Origin: JBGTIS01 sp041745535 | Lineage (GTDB): Bacteria; Bacteroidota; Bacteroidia; Cytophagales; Cyclobacteriaceae | Reading direction: 5' to 3' | Length of the DNA stretch: 29,499 nucleotides | NCBI GenBank assembly: GCA_041745535.1 | Contig: JBGTIS010000349.1 | Span: 1-29,499 of the forward strand | Shown here: positions 1-9,491 of the stretch, in pieces | Position numbering within the stretch: position 1 is the first letter of the stretch | Layout of the letters: the number at the start of each line of letters is the position of its first letter | Notes under the pieces: model-generated | Database searches by the model: none | The model's input: only the letters and a program-made list of their open reading frames with translations | What the model was told of the DNA's origin: nothing | Position numbers and translations under genes: made by a program

Positions 1-3000
1 ATTACCATCCTGGAAATGCTGTGCTATGCCTTGCTCGACCTGGGTTACCGTACCCAACTGCCAGTGGAAGATATCTTTACCCGGAATCCGGAAGATGCGG
101 CCCGGGACAACAACTTTTTCACTCCGGCACAAATTCTGGCCTGTAATCCGCTCACCATTACCGATTTCCGTAAACTTTTGATTGATCTGGAGGAAGTAAG
201 AAATGCCTGGCTGGAACCCGCTACCGATATTACCGATTTCTGCCGCCCTCCCCGGCAACGTCCCGATGATAATAATGAACTGAATTGCGAATCGTTCCTG
301 AACGGCTTATACCATGTGTACCTCGACCTGGAAAAAAATATCGACAGCTTTGGCGAAATAAACAGCGACTTTGAAAATGAAGCGATGGCCCTTGATTACA
401 AAGATAAGGTCATCAATAGAGTAAAAAAAGCCCTGATGGCGCACCGCAACCTCTGCGAAGATTTTGTCGATATCTTTATCTTATGCAAACTTCCGATGGG
501 GGTTTGCGCCGACCTTGAACTGGAAGAAAACGCTGTGGCCGACCAGGTGTATTTAGCCGTAGTGGAAGCACTCCGGAACTTTTTTACACCTGCACCCCAA
601 TTTTATACCTTACCGCAGCTACTCGATAAAGGAAAACCTATCGATGCTATTTTTGCCGGTCGCCCATACAACCTCACCCAAAGTCATGGATTTGTTGACA
701 CAGAAGAATTCGAACAGCTAAAACTGAAAAAAGAAATCCATCTTTCCGATGTGTACAATGTGCTGTTCAGCGTACCGGGGGTACGTTCGGTACGCAACTT
801 ATCGTTGCGCTTGTGCGATAATGGTAACAGTATATCGAGTTGGAAATTCCCCATCAAAAAAAACCATATTCCCGAATTTTCTATTCGCTGTTCCGGCTTT
901 CAGTTCACCCGCAATGGCATGCCGGTATCGGTTGATTTTAAAAAATATCAGGGGCTGTTCGACCTGAATTTCAGCCATACCGGAAAAATTCTTTATCAGT
1001 CGACTTCTCCCTATCTGGATGCTGAAATACCCAAAGGGGTGTATCGGAACGATCTGTCTCATTATTATTCGATCCAGAACGAGTTCCCCCGGGTGTACGG
1101 GATAGAAGAAGGAGGTTTGGCGGAAAACGCTCCTGATTTACGCAAAGCGCAGGCGTTGCAGTTAAAAGGCTATTTATTGTATTTTGACCAGTTGCTGGCC
1201 AATTATCTGGCTCAGCTTGGTAATATGCGTTCCCTATTCGCACTTTCTTCACCAAAAGATCAGGAGGCACAACACACTTATTTTATCAACCAGTTAAGCA
1301 CCGTTCCCGAACTACAGAAACTATTGCGCTTTGAGGTTAGTGAAAATGCGGAAAGCAATAGTTTGGGTGCCGAAGGAAGTACACTGGTTTTTCCAATAGA
1401 TAAAAATATTCTCCTTACGCTGAAGGATAATAACCAACTCAAAAATTTTGACCTGGAAGCCGCGGTACCTTTCGTATTTGAGTCGCTGGCAGAAATAAAC
1501 ATTGTGGTCAGCCAATTGAAAAATGACTTGTACAATGAAGTTTTTACTTGTGAGTTTGTTAGCAAAACCGACGACTGCTTATATTATTATATTTTTACTT
1601 CATCCGAAGAAATTGCCCTGATCAGCAAGAAATATTTCAACAGCATGGACCAGGCGGAGGAGAATGCAGCCTCTGTGAAGTACATTGGCGCGTTTGATGA
1701 GAATTATCGCTCTTTTACCAACAGCACCCACCAGTTTTCTTTCACCATTGAACTGAACCTGGCCTCTTTCGCCAAATACCTGCAACTGGTGGTTGAAAAC
1801 CGAGAGTTATACGTACAACGTCGTCAGGATTTTCTGCATCATTTGCTGGCACGCTTTGCCGAAAAGTTTACCGATTATGCCTTGTTATCATTTGGAAATT
1901 TCAGCAATGAGCAAACTGAAGAAGCTAATATAAAAGCTACCGAACAGTTTTTAACCCATTACGATGAGATCAGTTCTAACCGGGGAAAAGCGTATGATTA
2001 CCAGGTCAACCAGTGGAACAACTCTAATGTGTCGGGCTTTGAAAAGCGGGTTAAAGCTATTAGCGGCATGGAGAAATGGAAACGGCACAGCCTCTGCAAT
2101 TTTGTAGTGGATCAGTATGAGAACCAATATGCCATAAACCTGACCATTGCCAATCAAGGTTTTTTCAACCTCCATAACACCTACGATTCACGGAGTGAAG
2201 CCCAGCAGGCAACGCAGACTTTTTTCTCTGCATTGGCTGACCAGTCAAAGTATATAATTCAACCCATTGACCATGAAAAGGTATATGCCATTACCCTACA
2301 ACAGCAGGAACGAACCCTGGCGACTTATCAGAAAAAGTATGAAAGTAAAGAGGAAGCCGAAACGGTGGCACATCATTTACACCGGTTATTTTCCGGGAAT
2401 CCTGCCGCAAAAGAAGATATTTTCATTAGCCAGTACATTTACTACCTGCAGCTAAAAGACTACCATGACCAGGTAGCACAAACCTCTGCCAAAAGTTATG
2501 ACACAGAAGCATCGGCGCAATCGGCTGTCAATCAGCTTAAACAAGGCATTAACGATAAAAACCGATGGCAGGAAGAAACTGCTACCGCAACCGGCATCCT
2601 TTACCGTGATCCGCAATCCGCGGAAATTCCACAATTCATCGATCTGGATGCTTTTAAAATAGATATTGACAATACCCTGGTAGGCAAACCTGATAAATTC
2701 AGTTACGATATGCTGGACATCAGAAACCGGTTTAAGTTCCGCCCCGTCAGAGAGTTTGACAGCCAGAAAGAGGCCAAAGCCCATTGGCAGCAACTCCTTG
2801 CCTGGATGGCACACGCTGAGCACTACCAGATCCAGCCTACCGGCGAATCGGGTCCCTTTACCCTGCATATAGTGGTAAATCAGGAAGAGGAGGCCATTGG
2901 TTCGGAACGTTTTAACAGCCAGGAAGAGGCCCGACGGGCACAAAATGAAATCCTGTCTATCATCCGCCAACATCTGTATGCGTTAACCATTCAGAAAGTG

Positions 3001-6000
3001 CCCTACCGCTGGAAATTCCATTTTCATCTGGGGATCGAGCCAGCCCATACCTTTACCTTCGAAAGTGTTGATGATTATACCAGCACTGAAGAAGCGCTGG
3101 CCGCTGCTACCGGATTTGAAAAATCTATTCCTACTTTACAATTACGCAAATATCAGGACGAGTTCAGACTGGTGCCAATCAAAACCCCGGAAAAGACCTC
3201 CACCGTTAAGCTGATTCAAAATATGGGAAGCCAGGAAGAGGAAACCCTCAGAGCGGCCATCAATCAGGATCTTTCCCTGCAAAAAGAAGTAAACCGACTT
3301 CGGGAAAAATCAGGCCCCGATGATTTTGAGGCCAGCGTTGACCTGGATGCGTTGAGCAGGCAGGGTCTTTTTGTGTACCGCCTTATCGACAAAGATACCA
3401 TTACGGCGCGGTACAGCGAAACTTTTACCGACTATGGCAGTGCTGATCGCAACCGGAAAGCCCTGGCCAAAGTGAATTGCCATGACTATTCGTACCTGGA
3501 AATCTGCCTGGGTGGCGACATTATTAGCAAACGAAAAGATGAAAACAGCAGAACTACCTGGTATCATTACCTGATTCGAAGCCGAAACCGGTTTACCGCG
3601 ACCGGTGATGAACTAATTCTTTTCGAAAGCACAAAAGGCTATCCTACTGAGGAAGAAGCGAAAAAAGCTTTTACTGAAAATTATCTTCAGATTCTGGATT
3701 GGGCTTCCGATCTGGCCAATTATGGAACCATCATCAGCCTGGAAGAAAAACTGGCGCACCATACTGATGACTGCTTCAAAAGTGAAAGCATTGTTTTTAT
3801 ACCCACAGCAACCCAACAGGAACTGGGTGATGCTATCAACAAACTGGTTGTACTGGCGAAATCTTATCCCATACGACTGGTTGCCAATCAGTCAGACGCG
3901 TTTTATCAGCTTTTTCCCTGTGAAGAAAAACCGGAAAAGCAGAAAGAAAGAGCCTGTAAGCCAGCCGAACGAAAATTCGTATACTATTTCCGGTTATTCA
4001 GTACCGCGCCTGCTGATGATGCGGATACCCCACCCTACTGGCAAAGTACCGGTTATTATGATACGCCTGATGAAGCCCGAGTTGATTTCCGGTTTTTCCT
4101 GATGCTTTTGTGTTATCCCGGTAATTTTTTCATTCAATGCGATTATTGTAGTGAGGAAGCCAGTTCCTACCGGATTTACCTTCGGGAAGTACTGGTCGAA
4201 AGCACTACCCGGTTTGCCAGTGAGGCTGAAGCCTGGGGCACAGAGGGCGTACAAAAATTTATCCGCGTTTCCCAATCGCGGCATGCTTTTCATCGTTACC
4301 AGCGGAAAAATGATTGCTGTTACGCATTTTATGTTGCCTGCGCCAATAGTCTGGTGTATCATCCCTGCCATTACGATACACCGCAAAAAAGAGACAAAGC
4401 CATTGAAAAGCTTTATCGTGGCATAGCCGATCAGCAAAAAACCCAGGCTTTCCAATTGGTGGAAGACAAAAACAGAGAGGGATTTAGCCTGTTAAACGAA
4501 CAGGGTGAACCTTTTGCTTATGCCAACCTCGAAAGTCAGGATAACCTATGCGATGACCTGGTTGGTTTTTTCGGAAAGGTAAGTCAAAATAAGCTTACCT
4601 ATGTAACGGAAGAAAGTGGTTTAGTGTATGCCCGGGATGACGAAAGCGGCATCACGGTGTATGCTAACGATAATTCCGCAGGTGATTTATGGAAGAAAAC
4701 GCTGGAAACATTCGCCTGCTATTTTCCGATTGTGAAGTGCCTCAACAATAAAACTGGTAAATATGAATATTGTGTTGAAATAAAATTACCAGGATTCAAT
4801 ACCTGTGGCGAAAATCCGGACGAAGACAAACCCTGTGGGTGCTTCGAAAAAGAAGTCAGGTCCGAACCGGTTTGCTACTTTGCCTGGAAAAGCCGTTGCT
4901 GCTTTGCTACCTGCGAAGAGGCTATGCGGGCATGGCGGACCATTCTACTTCTGTTGTTGCGGTATGAGCACTACCGGCCTTTGTTCGATTGCGACTGTTA
5001 CGATTTCAGCATTGCCCTGCATTATAATAACCTGGAAGGCTTACCGGATTTCATCAACAGAGAAACTGGTTTTTCCCTCGGCGATAGTGAAATAGTAGCG
5101 GTAAACCCGCAATGTTACGGCAATCCGGACAGCGTATGCGCGGCCATAGAACGAGCCTGGAAACTCATTAATCGTGAAGGATTGCATGTGGCCGAACATA
5201 TTTTGCTGCGCCCCCACTGCGAGGCAGACTGCCGCTGTGAGCAATACAACACCTACTGCGATAATGGAATTAATTGTCCTTTCACCTGGAGCGATCCTGA
5301 TGATGATCCGTGTACCAATCAGCCAGATGTATGTTTCACGCCCGGGGCTGATCCATATTCGTTCATCGCAACGGTAGTATTGCCTGCCTGGCCGGTACGC
5401 TTTAGAAAAAAAGAAAACCGGCAGTTGCTGGAGAATATCCTGTACCGGGAAGCGCCCGCACACGTACTCCTGCGTATTCTCTGGCTGGCACCTCACGATT
5501 TCTGCTGCTTCGAAAGCAAATACAAAGCCTGGGGGCGCTGGCTGGCACAGAAGAAAAACTGTGAACAGGAATTTTCAACCTGTGATTTTCTGGAGTTTCT
5601 CTTCAACCGGTATTATGAATGCCTGAGCGATTGCGATACCTGTCAGCCTTGCGCGGATGAAACAACAGATACGGATTTCTGTGCGGAAAACCAACTTCAG
5701 GATCCTATGGCCGATCCTTACCAATACCTGAATCAGCTTAATGCGATTTACTGCTGGCGGGAACAATATTGTGATGAATACCAGTTTATCCCCTGCGAAG
5801 GCGAACCCGTGATTGATGCGGGTAATGATGTAGTCATTCTTTCACCACAAACGGATACCGCTACTCCCATTGAAAAGGAAAAGCGCGAAACTGATAATAA
5901 AAGAAAAAAGGAGAAATCAGCCAAAACAGAGGAAATTTCTACGCCAGCCTTAAAACCCAAACCCCAATTGGTCAACAGTCGCATGGCCCGGTACCGGACA

Positions 6001-6393
6001 GCGGTAGATCAGGTATCAGAAAAATCCAGCCAGCATCCTTTGGCCGGAAAAGCGCAGGTATATATGAAAGACCCGCAACCTTCAGCCGACCGTACCAAAA
6101 ATATGCTGATAGAGATCGCGGAAAATAAAAAACCAGAAGAAGGGAAAGCTCTAACTAAAAAACAGGCATTTGAGCTGCTGCAAAGTATCTTGTGTTACTA
6201 CCTGGATAAAGTATGTTTTGATGGCAAAGATATGGAAAAAATCGAAGCCTTAGGTCCGGCCATAGAAACGCTTCAGCAGGCTAAAATAGATGTAACAGCG
6301 CTGTATCAGTACTGGGACCCTGATGAAGTAAAACTCTATGAACCAGAAGTAGACCTGCCGTCCATCCGAAAGCTCATTACCGGAATAGAATAA
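1..6393 (+). CDS. eCIS baseplate protein, Afp12/gp7-like, very long, 5' partial
   Basis: Predicted structural baseplate (wedge) component of a contractile injection system. The reading frame is open from base 1; the first in-frame ATG is at 16. The window starts inside a family motif (ITILE.LCYAL.DLGYRT) that normally sits some tens of residues after the true start, so the gene begins upstream. Counting residues from the ATG at 16, 32-68 (FFTPAQIL..NPLT..DFRKLLIDLEEVRNAWL) match the N-terminal signature of Bacteroidota eCIS baseplate proteins. Residues about 1725-1850 match the C-terminal signature (HVAEHILLRPH; DPYSF.ATVVLPAWP.RF; EAPAHVLLRILWL; FESKYKAWGRWL). Between them lie at least 13 copies of a Y/F-x-S/T-x-x-E-A unit (residues about 541-1650). 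A Cys-rich stretch occupies about 1380-1930, then a charged linker (about 1948-1985) and a helical tail. It lies 7 bp upstream of the tape-measure gene. The family is confident; the exact Afp equivalent is inferred. Confidence 0.8.
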   Translation: MTILEMLCYALLDLGYRTQLPVEDIFTRNPEDAARDNNFFTPAQILACNPLTITDFRKLLIDLEEVRNAWLEPATDITDFCRPPRQRPDDNNELNCESFLNGLYHVYLDLEKNIDSFGEINSDFENEAMALDYKDKVINRVKKALMAHRNLCEDFVDIFILCKLPMGVCADLELEENAVADQVYLAVVEALRNFFTPAPQFYTLPQLLDKGKPIDAIFAGRPYNLTQSHGFVDTEEFEQLKLKKEIHLSDVYNVLFSVPGVRSVRNLSLRLCDNGNSISSWKFPIKKNHIPEFSIRCSGFQFTRNGMPVSVDFKKYQGLFDLNFSHTGKILYQSTSPYLDAEIPKGVYRNDLSHYYSIQNEFPRVYGIEEGGLAENAPDLRKAQALQLKGYLLYFDQLLANYLAQLGNMRSLFALSSPKDQEAQHTYFINQLSTVPELQKLLRFEVSENAESNSLGAEGSTLVFPIDKNILLTLKDNNQLKNFDLEAAVPFVFESLAEINIVVSQLKNDLYNEVFTCEFVSKTDDCLYYYIFTSSEEIALISKKYFNSMDQAEENAASVKYIGAFDENYRSFTNSTHQFSFTIELNLASFAKYLQLVVENRELYVQRRQDFLHHLLARFAEKFTDYALLSFGNFSNEQTEEANIKATEQFLTHYDEISSNRGKAYDYQVNQWNNSNVSGFEKRVKAISGMEKWKRHSLCNFVVDQYENQYAINLTIANQGFFNLHNTYDSRSEAQQATQTFFSALADQSKYIIQPIDHEKVYAITLQQQERTLATYQKKYESKEEAETVAHHLHRLFSGNPAAKEDIFISQYIYYLQLKDYHDQVAQTSAKSYDTEASAQSAVNQLKQGINDKNRWQEETATATGILYRDPQSAEIPQFIDLDAFKIDIDNTLVGKPDKFSYDMLDIRNRFKFRPVREFDSQKEAKAHWQQLLAWMAHAEHYQIQPTGESGPFTLHIVVNQEEEAIGSERFNSQEEARRAQNEILSIIRQHLYALTIQKVPYRWKFHFHLGIEPAHTFTFESVDDYTSTEEALAAATGFEKSIPTLQLRKYQDEFRLVPIKTPEKTSTVKLIQNMGSQEEETLRAAINQDLSLQKEVNRLREKSGPDDFEASVDLDALSRQGLFVYRLIDKDTITARYSETFTDYGSADRNRKALAKVNCHDYSYLEICLGGDIISKRKDENSRTTWYHYLIRSRNRFTATGDELILFESTKGYPTEEEAKKAFTENYLQILDWASDLANYGTIISLEEKLAHHTDDCFKSESIVFIPTATQQELGDAINKLVVLAKSYPIRLVANQSDAFYQLFPCEEKPEKQKERACKPAERKFVYYFRLFSTAPADDADTPPYWQSTGYYDTPDEARVDFRFFLMLLCYPGNFFIQCDYCSEEASSYRIYLREVLVESTTRFASEAEAWGTEGVQKFIRVSQSRHAFHRYQRKNDCCYAFYVACANSLVYHPCHYDTPQKRDKAIEKLYRGIADQQKTQAFQLVEDKNREGFSLLNEQGEPFAYANLESQDNLCDDLVGFFGKVSQNKLTYVTEESGLVYARDDESGITVYANDNSAGDLWKKTLETFACYFPIVKCLNNKTGKYEYCVEIKLPGFNTCGENPDEDKPCGCFEKEVRSEPVCYFAWKSRCCFATCEEAMRAWRTILLLLLRYEHYRPLFDCDCYDFSIALHYNNLEGLPDFINRETGFSLGDSEIVAVNPQCYGNPDSVCAAIERAWKLINREGLHVAEHILLRPHCEADCRCEQYNTYCDNGINCPFTWSDPDDDPCTNQPDVCFTPGADPYSFIATVVLPAWPVRFRKKENRQLLENILYREAPAHVLLRILWLAPHDFCCFESKYKAWGRWLAQKKNCEQEFSTCDFLEFLFNRYYECLSDCDTCQPCADETTDTDFCAENQLQDPMADPYQYLNQLNAIYCWREQYCDEYQFIPCEGEPVIDAGNDVVILSPQTDTATPIEKEKRETDNKRKKEKSAKTEEISTPALKPKPQLVNSRMARYRTAVDQVSEKSSQHPLAGKAQVYMKDPQPSADRTKNMLIEIAENKKPEEGKALTKKQAFELLQSILCYYLDKVCFDGKDMEKIEALGPAIETLQQAKIDVTALYQYWDPDEVKLYEPEVDLPSIRKLITGIE
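2182..4425 (+). repeat. Degenerate protein repeats (Y-x-S/T-x-x-E-A units) inside the baseplate gene
   Basis: Read directly from the translation. Units of the form aromatic-x-Ser/Thr-x-x-Glu-Ala, followed by an amphipathic helix, are anchored at baseplate-gene residues about 723, 775, 828, 914, 966, 1021, 1140, 1209, 1348, 1400 and 1453. Further copies outside this span are near 541 and 1630. Three sets of three are spaced 52-55 residues apart (723/775/828, 914/966/1021, 1348/1400/1453). The pattern resembles the short beta-beta-alpha repeats of the DUF1508/YegP family, but that link is an inference from pattern alone. The copies are diverged at DNA level, so this is an old protein-level expansion and not a recent tandem duplication. 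Confidence 0.6.
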
Positions 6394-6400
6394 CACGATC

Positions 6401-7855
6401 ATGCAGCACATTATCAGAAAGCAAACCATACAGCTCAGCCTGACTAACCAGCAGGAAGCCTTCCGTACCCAGCAACTGGTGAGCGGGCATTACTGGCATG
6501 ATGTGTTACCGGTACTGGAAAAGCTTTTTAACGAAGTCAGCACTGAAAATGAAACCCTGTACCTTGATACGCTGGAAATTGATCTGGGTATTCTCACAGA
6601 AAAAGAAATAGCACGCCAAAACTTTAGTCCCGAAACACTTACCCTGATCGCTAAACAACTGCGGGAAAAGCTAATAAAATTTTCTGCCGGGCCAAAACAA
6701 AAAGGCAAATTACATGCTACATCTGTTGGCATAGGTCGGCAATGGTTGTTTTACATGGAAAAAGGATATTTGCCCTGGAATACGTTACAGATCAATGAGG
6801 TCTGGAAACAACAGGTACTAAAAGCCCTGTCAACAGATATTGGTAGCGTTGCAGCATTAAGAATTCTCATCAGCGCCAATGCCAATGCCGTTACCAGAAT
6901 AGTAGCGCGACATACCCCCTCCTTTCTGATAAAACTCATCGAAATACTTACTGGCAGCAGGCAGCCAGACTTATCCCAATTACTGAATGAACTTGAAATA
7001 TTGTACCATGCCCTGCTGAAAACCAACAGCGGAATGCAGGCCCTTCCGAAAAGTAAAATCAGAGAAATATTCTGGAGGAATATTCTGGAGATATCGGCAG
7101 CAAGCGAAAGAAATTTTAAAGTGCCGGTATGGGTTCATGGTATTTTGGAACAATATTTTGACGGGTTGAAGAAACAACCAATCCCGCATACCACAATTAC
7201 CTCAAACCTGCCTGCCTTGGTGCCCATTATCCGGTTGTGGGAGCAAAAAACAAACGCGAACGGGCATCAGGCTTCTGCCGAAAGTATAAAAGAAATTACC
7301 GATAATCAGGAAGACCAGGATGTGATTCCTGATGAACAACCAAAACTGGAAGAAGAGGGTATTTTTGTACAGCATGCCGGGGTGGTATTGTTACATCCAT
7401 TCCTCAGCACATTTTTCAGCCGGTCGCGGCTTACCAAAGCCGGGAAGTTTATAAACCTGAAAACGCAGCAAAAAGCTTTGTATCTGTTGCATTACCTCTG
7501 CACGGGCACATTCCAGGCAGAAGAACACGAACTGGTGATACCCAAAGTATTGTGCGGATATCCGTTACAAAAGCCTGTTCACAAACAGGCGCGCCTTACC
7601 AAGGCCGACAAAGAAGAATCTGAACATGTATTGGAGGAACTTATTCGGCAATGGGAAATGCTGAAAAACACCTCGTCTGCCGGCTTACGGGAAGGCTTTT
7701 TACAACGGCAAGGCAAACTGCAAAACAAAAACGACATGCTGTACATACAGGTAGAAGCCAAATCCATTGATATTTTACTGGACCACCTGCCCTGGAATTT
7801 GAGCATCATCAAATTACCCTGGATGAAGCATTTGATCAGAGTTGAATGGAGATAG
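6401..7855 (+). CDS. Contractile injection system tape measure protein (Afp14-like)
   Basis: Predicted tape-measure protein, which in eCIS particles sits inside the inner tube and sets its length. The 484-residue product starts with the typical family opening: HIIRKQ, then AF..QQLVS..Y, VLP.LEKLFNE and LEIDLG within the first 65 residues. The C-terminal half has the equally typical block GVVLLHPFLSTFF (from about residue 327), followed by LYLLHYLCTG and a P.VLCGYPL..PV segment (about residues 350-395). The last 27 residues read LL..LPWNLSIIKLPWMK.LIRVEW. The start is the ATG 7 bp after the baseplate stop, implying translational linkage in one operon. The product looks short for a length-determining protein, and the variable central part (about 250-320) is reduced. 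Family assignment is confident from the two end motifs. Confidence 0.85.
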   Translation: MQHIIRKQTIQLSLTNQQEAFRTQQLVSGHYWHDVLPVLEKLFNEVSTENETLYLDTLEIDLGILTEKEIARQNFSPETLTLIAKQLREKLIKFSAGPKQKGKLHATSVGIGRQWLFYMEKGYLPWNTLQINEVWKQQVLKALSTDIGSVAALRILISANANAVTRIVARHTPSFLIKLIEILTGSRQPDLSQLLNELEILYHALLKTNSGMQALPKSKIREIFWRNILEISAASERNFKVPVWVHGILEQYFDGLKKQPIPHTTITSNLPALVPIIRLWEQKTNANGHQASAESIKEITDNQEDQDVIPDEQPKLEEEGIFVQHAGVVLLHPFLSTFFSRSRLTKAGKFINLKTQQKALYLLHYLCTGTFQAEEHELVIPKVLCGYPLQKPVHKQARLTKADKEESEHVLEELIRQWEMLKNTSSAGLREGFLQRQGKLQNKNDMLYIQVEAKSIDILLDHLPWNLSIIKLPWMKHLIRVEWR

Positions 7856-7883
7856 CACGAAAGTGTAGTAAAAAATATATAAA

Positions 7884-9395
7884 ATGAAAGCAGCTGAAGC
7901 GAAAAGGTCGACCACCAACAGGCGTTTTACACCATTCTTTGGAAACGATGGTGACCAGCACTTTTTTGAAAAAGCGGCTGCAAACTCTTTTTTTCAAAAA
8001 TCAACCCATACGCTTCTACAACCTAAATTGGATATCGGTCAGCCCAATGATCCTTACGAAAAAGAAGCCGATGCCATGGCCGACCGGGTAGCGCAACGAT
8101 TGGCCACACCTGATGGATTCACCAAACAAGACACAATTGTTCAATCAAAATCATTGGCAAATGCTATTACCCCGCTGGTGCAAACCAAGTGCGCGGCCTG
8201 TGAGGAGGAAGAAAAACTACAAAAAAAAGAAACACCCATACCCGTTACTCCTATTCTACGCAAACCGATTTTTGAAAGCAACGAAGAGGACGTGCCTCAT
8301 CCGGTACAACGAAAATGCACCGCATGTGAGCAGGAAGAAAAATCGCGAATCTATGGGGAACAAAATGAAACTGCTATCAGGGAAACACCATCCGCTACCA
8401 AGGAACTGGAGCACAACCTAAAAGCTTCCCGGGGCAGAGGAACCTCCTTATCAGGTAATACCCGCGCTTCCATGGAAAATGCTTTTGGCACCGATTTCAG
8501 TAATGTGAAAATACATACTGACCATCAGGCCATACAAATGAGCAGAAACCTTGCTGCCCAGGCTTTTACACATGGCACTGACATTTATTTCAATGAGAGC
8601 AAATACAATGAACGCTCCAGCACCGGGCAACACTTGCTGGCTCATGAGCTCACGCACGTGGTGCAGCAAAAAGGGATGGTGCAAAAAAAAATACAAAGAT
8701 CTGATTTCTGCAAACCCTATGCTACCACGGCTGATGCAGCCAGTGCCAAATGGTGGCTTAGAAACACTTATATGCGGGCTGAAGGAATAGAAACTTTTGG
8801 CACCGAGGTGTATAACCTGTATGACAGCTACCTGAGCAGAAAACCTGGCGATAGCCTTGCACCACGCATATTTGATAGCGATAGCAGTTACATCCACAAT
8901 AGTTTTAAAGATGATGGCTACATCAAAGATGACATGGATGCGGTATTAGATTTAGTAGGACAAAGGCTACACCGTATCCCCGGAGGCCCATTACGGGATG
9001 GGGTCGAATCATTGATGTCTTTATCCAATTTTCTTTCTACTTCTGAAATGGAAAACAGGCCGATTAATTTTGGGAATCCTTTCTCTGTTTCTGGTCATAT
9101 CGCGGGGGATATCGGCAGCAGTGATGCTGGCAATGATTACAGAAAAATAACCCGTGCCAATGTAGCGATCACGAAAGTGGTTCTTTTTGGCAATACGGGC
9201 TACCATTTGGTTGAATTAATACCGCATTATGAGGTTTTTGATACCATTGATTTCTGTCCTGGCGATCCTGGAGCCCCACTTGAAACGTTGGTTACCACGC
9301 CCATGAGCAGATTAGAAGCTTCCGGAGAAGCGTATGATATGCCGTTTAAAGTAATTTTTTCACCCGAATCCCGATCTAAAAGATATTGGTTCTGA
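7884..9395 (+). CDS. DUF4157 eCIS cargo protein with unknown C-terminal domain
   Basis: Probable eCIS-associated effector of 503 residues. The N-terminal leader opens with MKAAEAK and has three Phe-Phe pairs (PFFG, HFFEK, SFFQKS), then LDIGQPNDPYEKEADAMAD at about 49-67. Two CxxC motifs follow (C103/C106 and C145/C148), each trailed by an acidic E-E-E-K segment. The DUF4157 core (about 189-265) shows FGTDFSNVKIHTD, AFTHG.DIYFN and the HELTH motif at 254-258. From about 275 a roughly 230-residue C-terminal domain follows that I do not recognise; it ends with FCPGDPGAPLE and PMSRLEASGEAYDMPF. It has no HExxH of its own and no signal peptide or membrane segment. It is the first gene after the tape measure, 28 bp downstream. 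The DUF4157 call is confident; the role of the C-terminal domain is open. Confidence 0.8.
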   Translation: MKAAEAKRSTTNRRFTPFFGNDGDQHFFEKAAANSFFQKSTHTLLQPKLDIGQPNDPYEKEADAMADRVAQRLATPDGFTKQDTIVQSKSLANAITPLVQTKCAACEEEEKLQKKETPIPVTPILRKPIFESNEEDVPHPVQRKCTACEQEEKSRIYGEQNETAIRETPSATKELEHNLKASRGRGTSLSGNTRASMENAFGTDFSNVKIHTDHQAIQMSRNLAAQAFTHGTDIYFNESKYNERSSTGQHLLAHELTHVVQQKGMVQKKIQRSDFCKPYATTADAASAKWWLRNTYMRAEGIETFGTEVYNLYDSYLSRKPGDSLAPRIFDSDSSYIHNSFKDDGYIKDDMDAVLDLVGQRLHRIPGGPLRDGVESLMSLSNFLSTSEMENRPINFGNPFSVSGHIAGDIGSSDAGNDYRKITRANVAITKVVLFGNTGYHLVELIPHYEVFDTIDFCPGDPGAPLETLVTTPMSRLEASGEAYDMPFKVIFSPESRSKRYWF

Positions 9396-9491
9396 TGAGA
9401 AATAAAATATTTGTGGCCTAAAAAACCTGATGATATACCAGCTAGATCATTAAAAAGAAATTAAAAGTAAATGTAAAAATTCGTTAACAAT

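Noticed and set aside
2452..2973. 173-residue open frame on the minus strand
   Set aside because: It is antisense to the baseplate repeat region with no coding features of its own; a shadow of the real gene.
9396..9491. Terminator or promoter in the AT-rich gap after the first cargo gene
   Set aside because: No hairpin followed by a T run and no TAnnTTTG element could be found; it is only AT-rich spacer.
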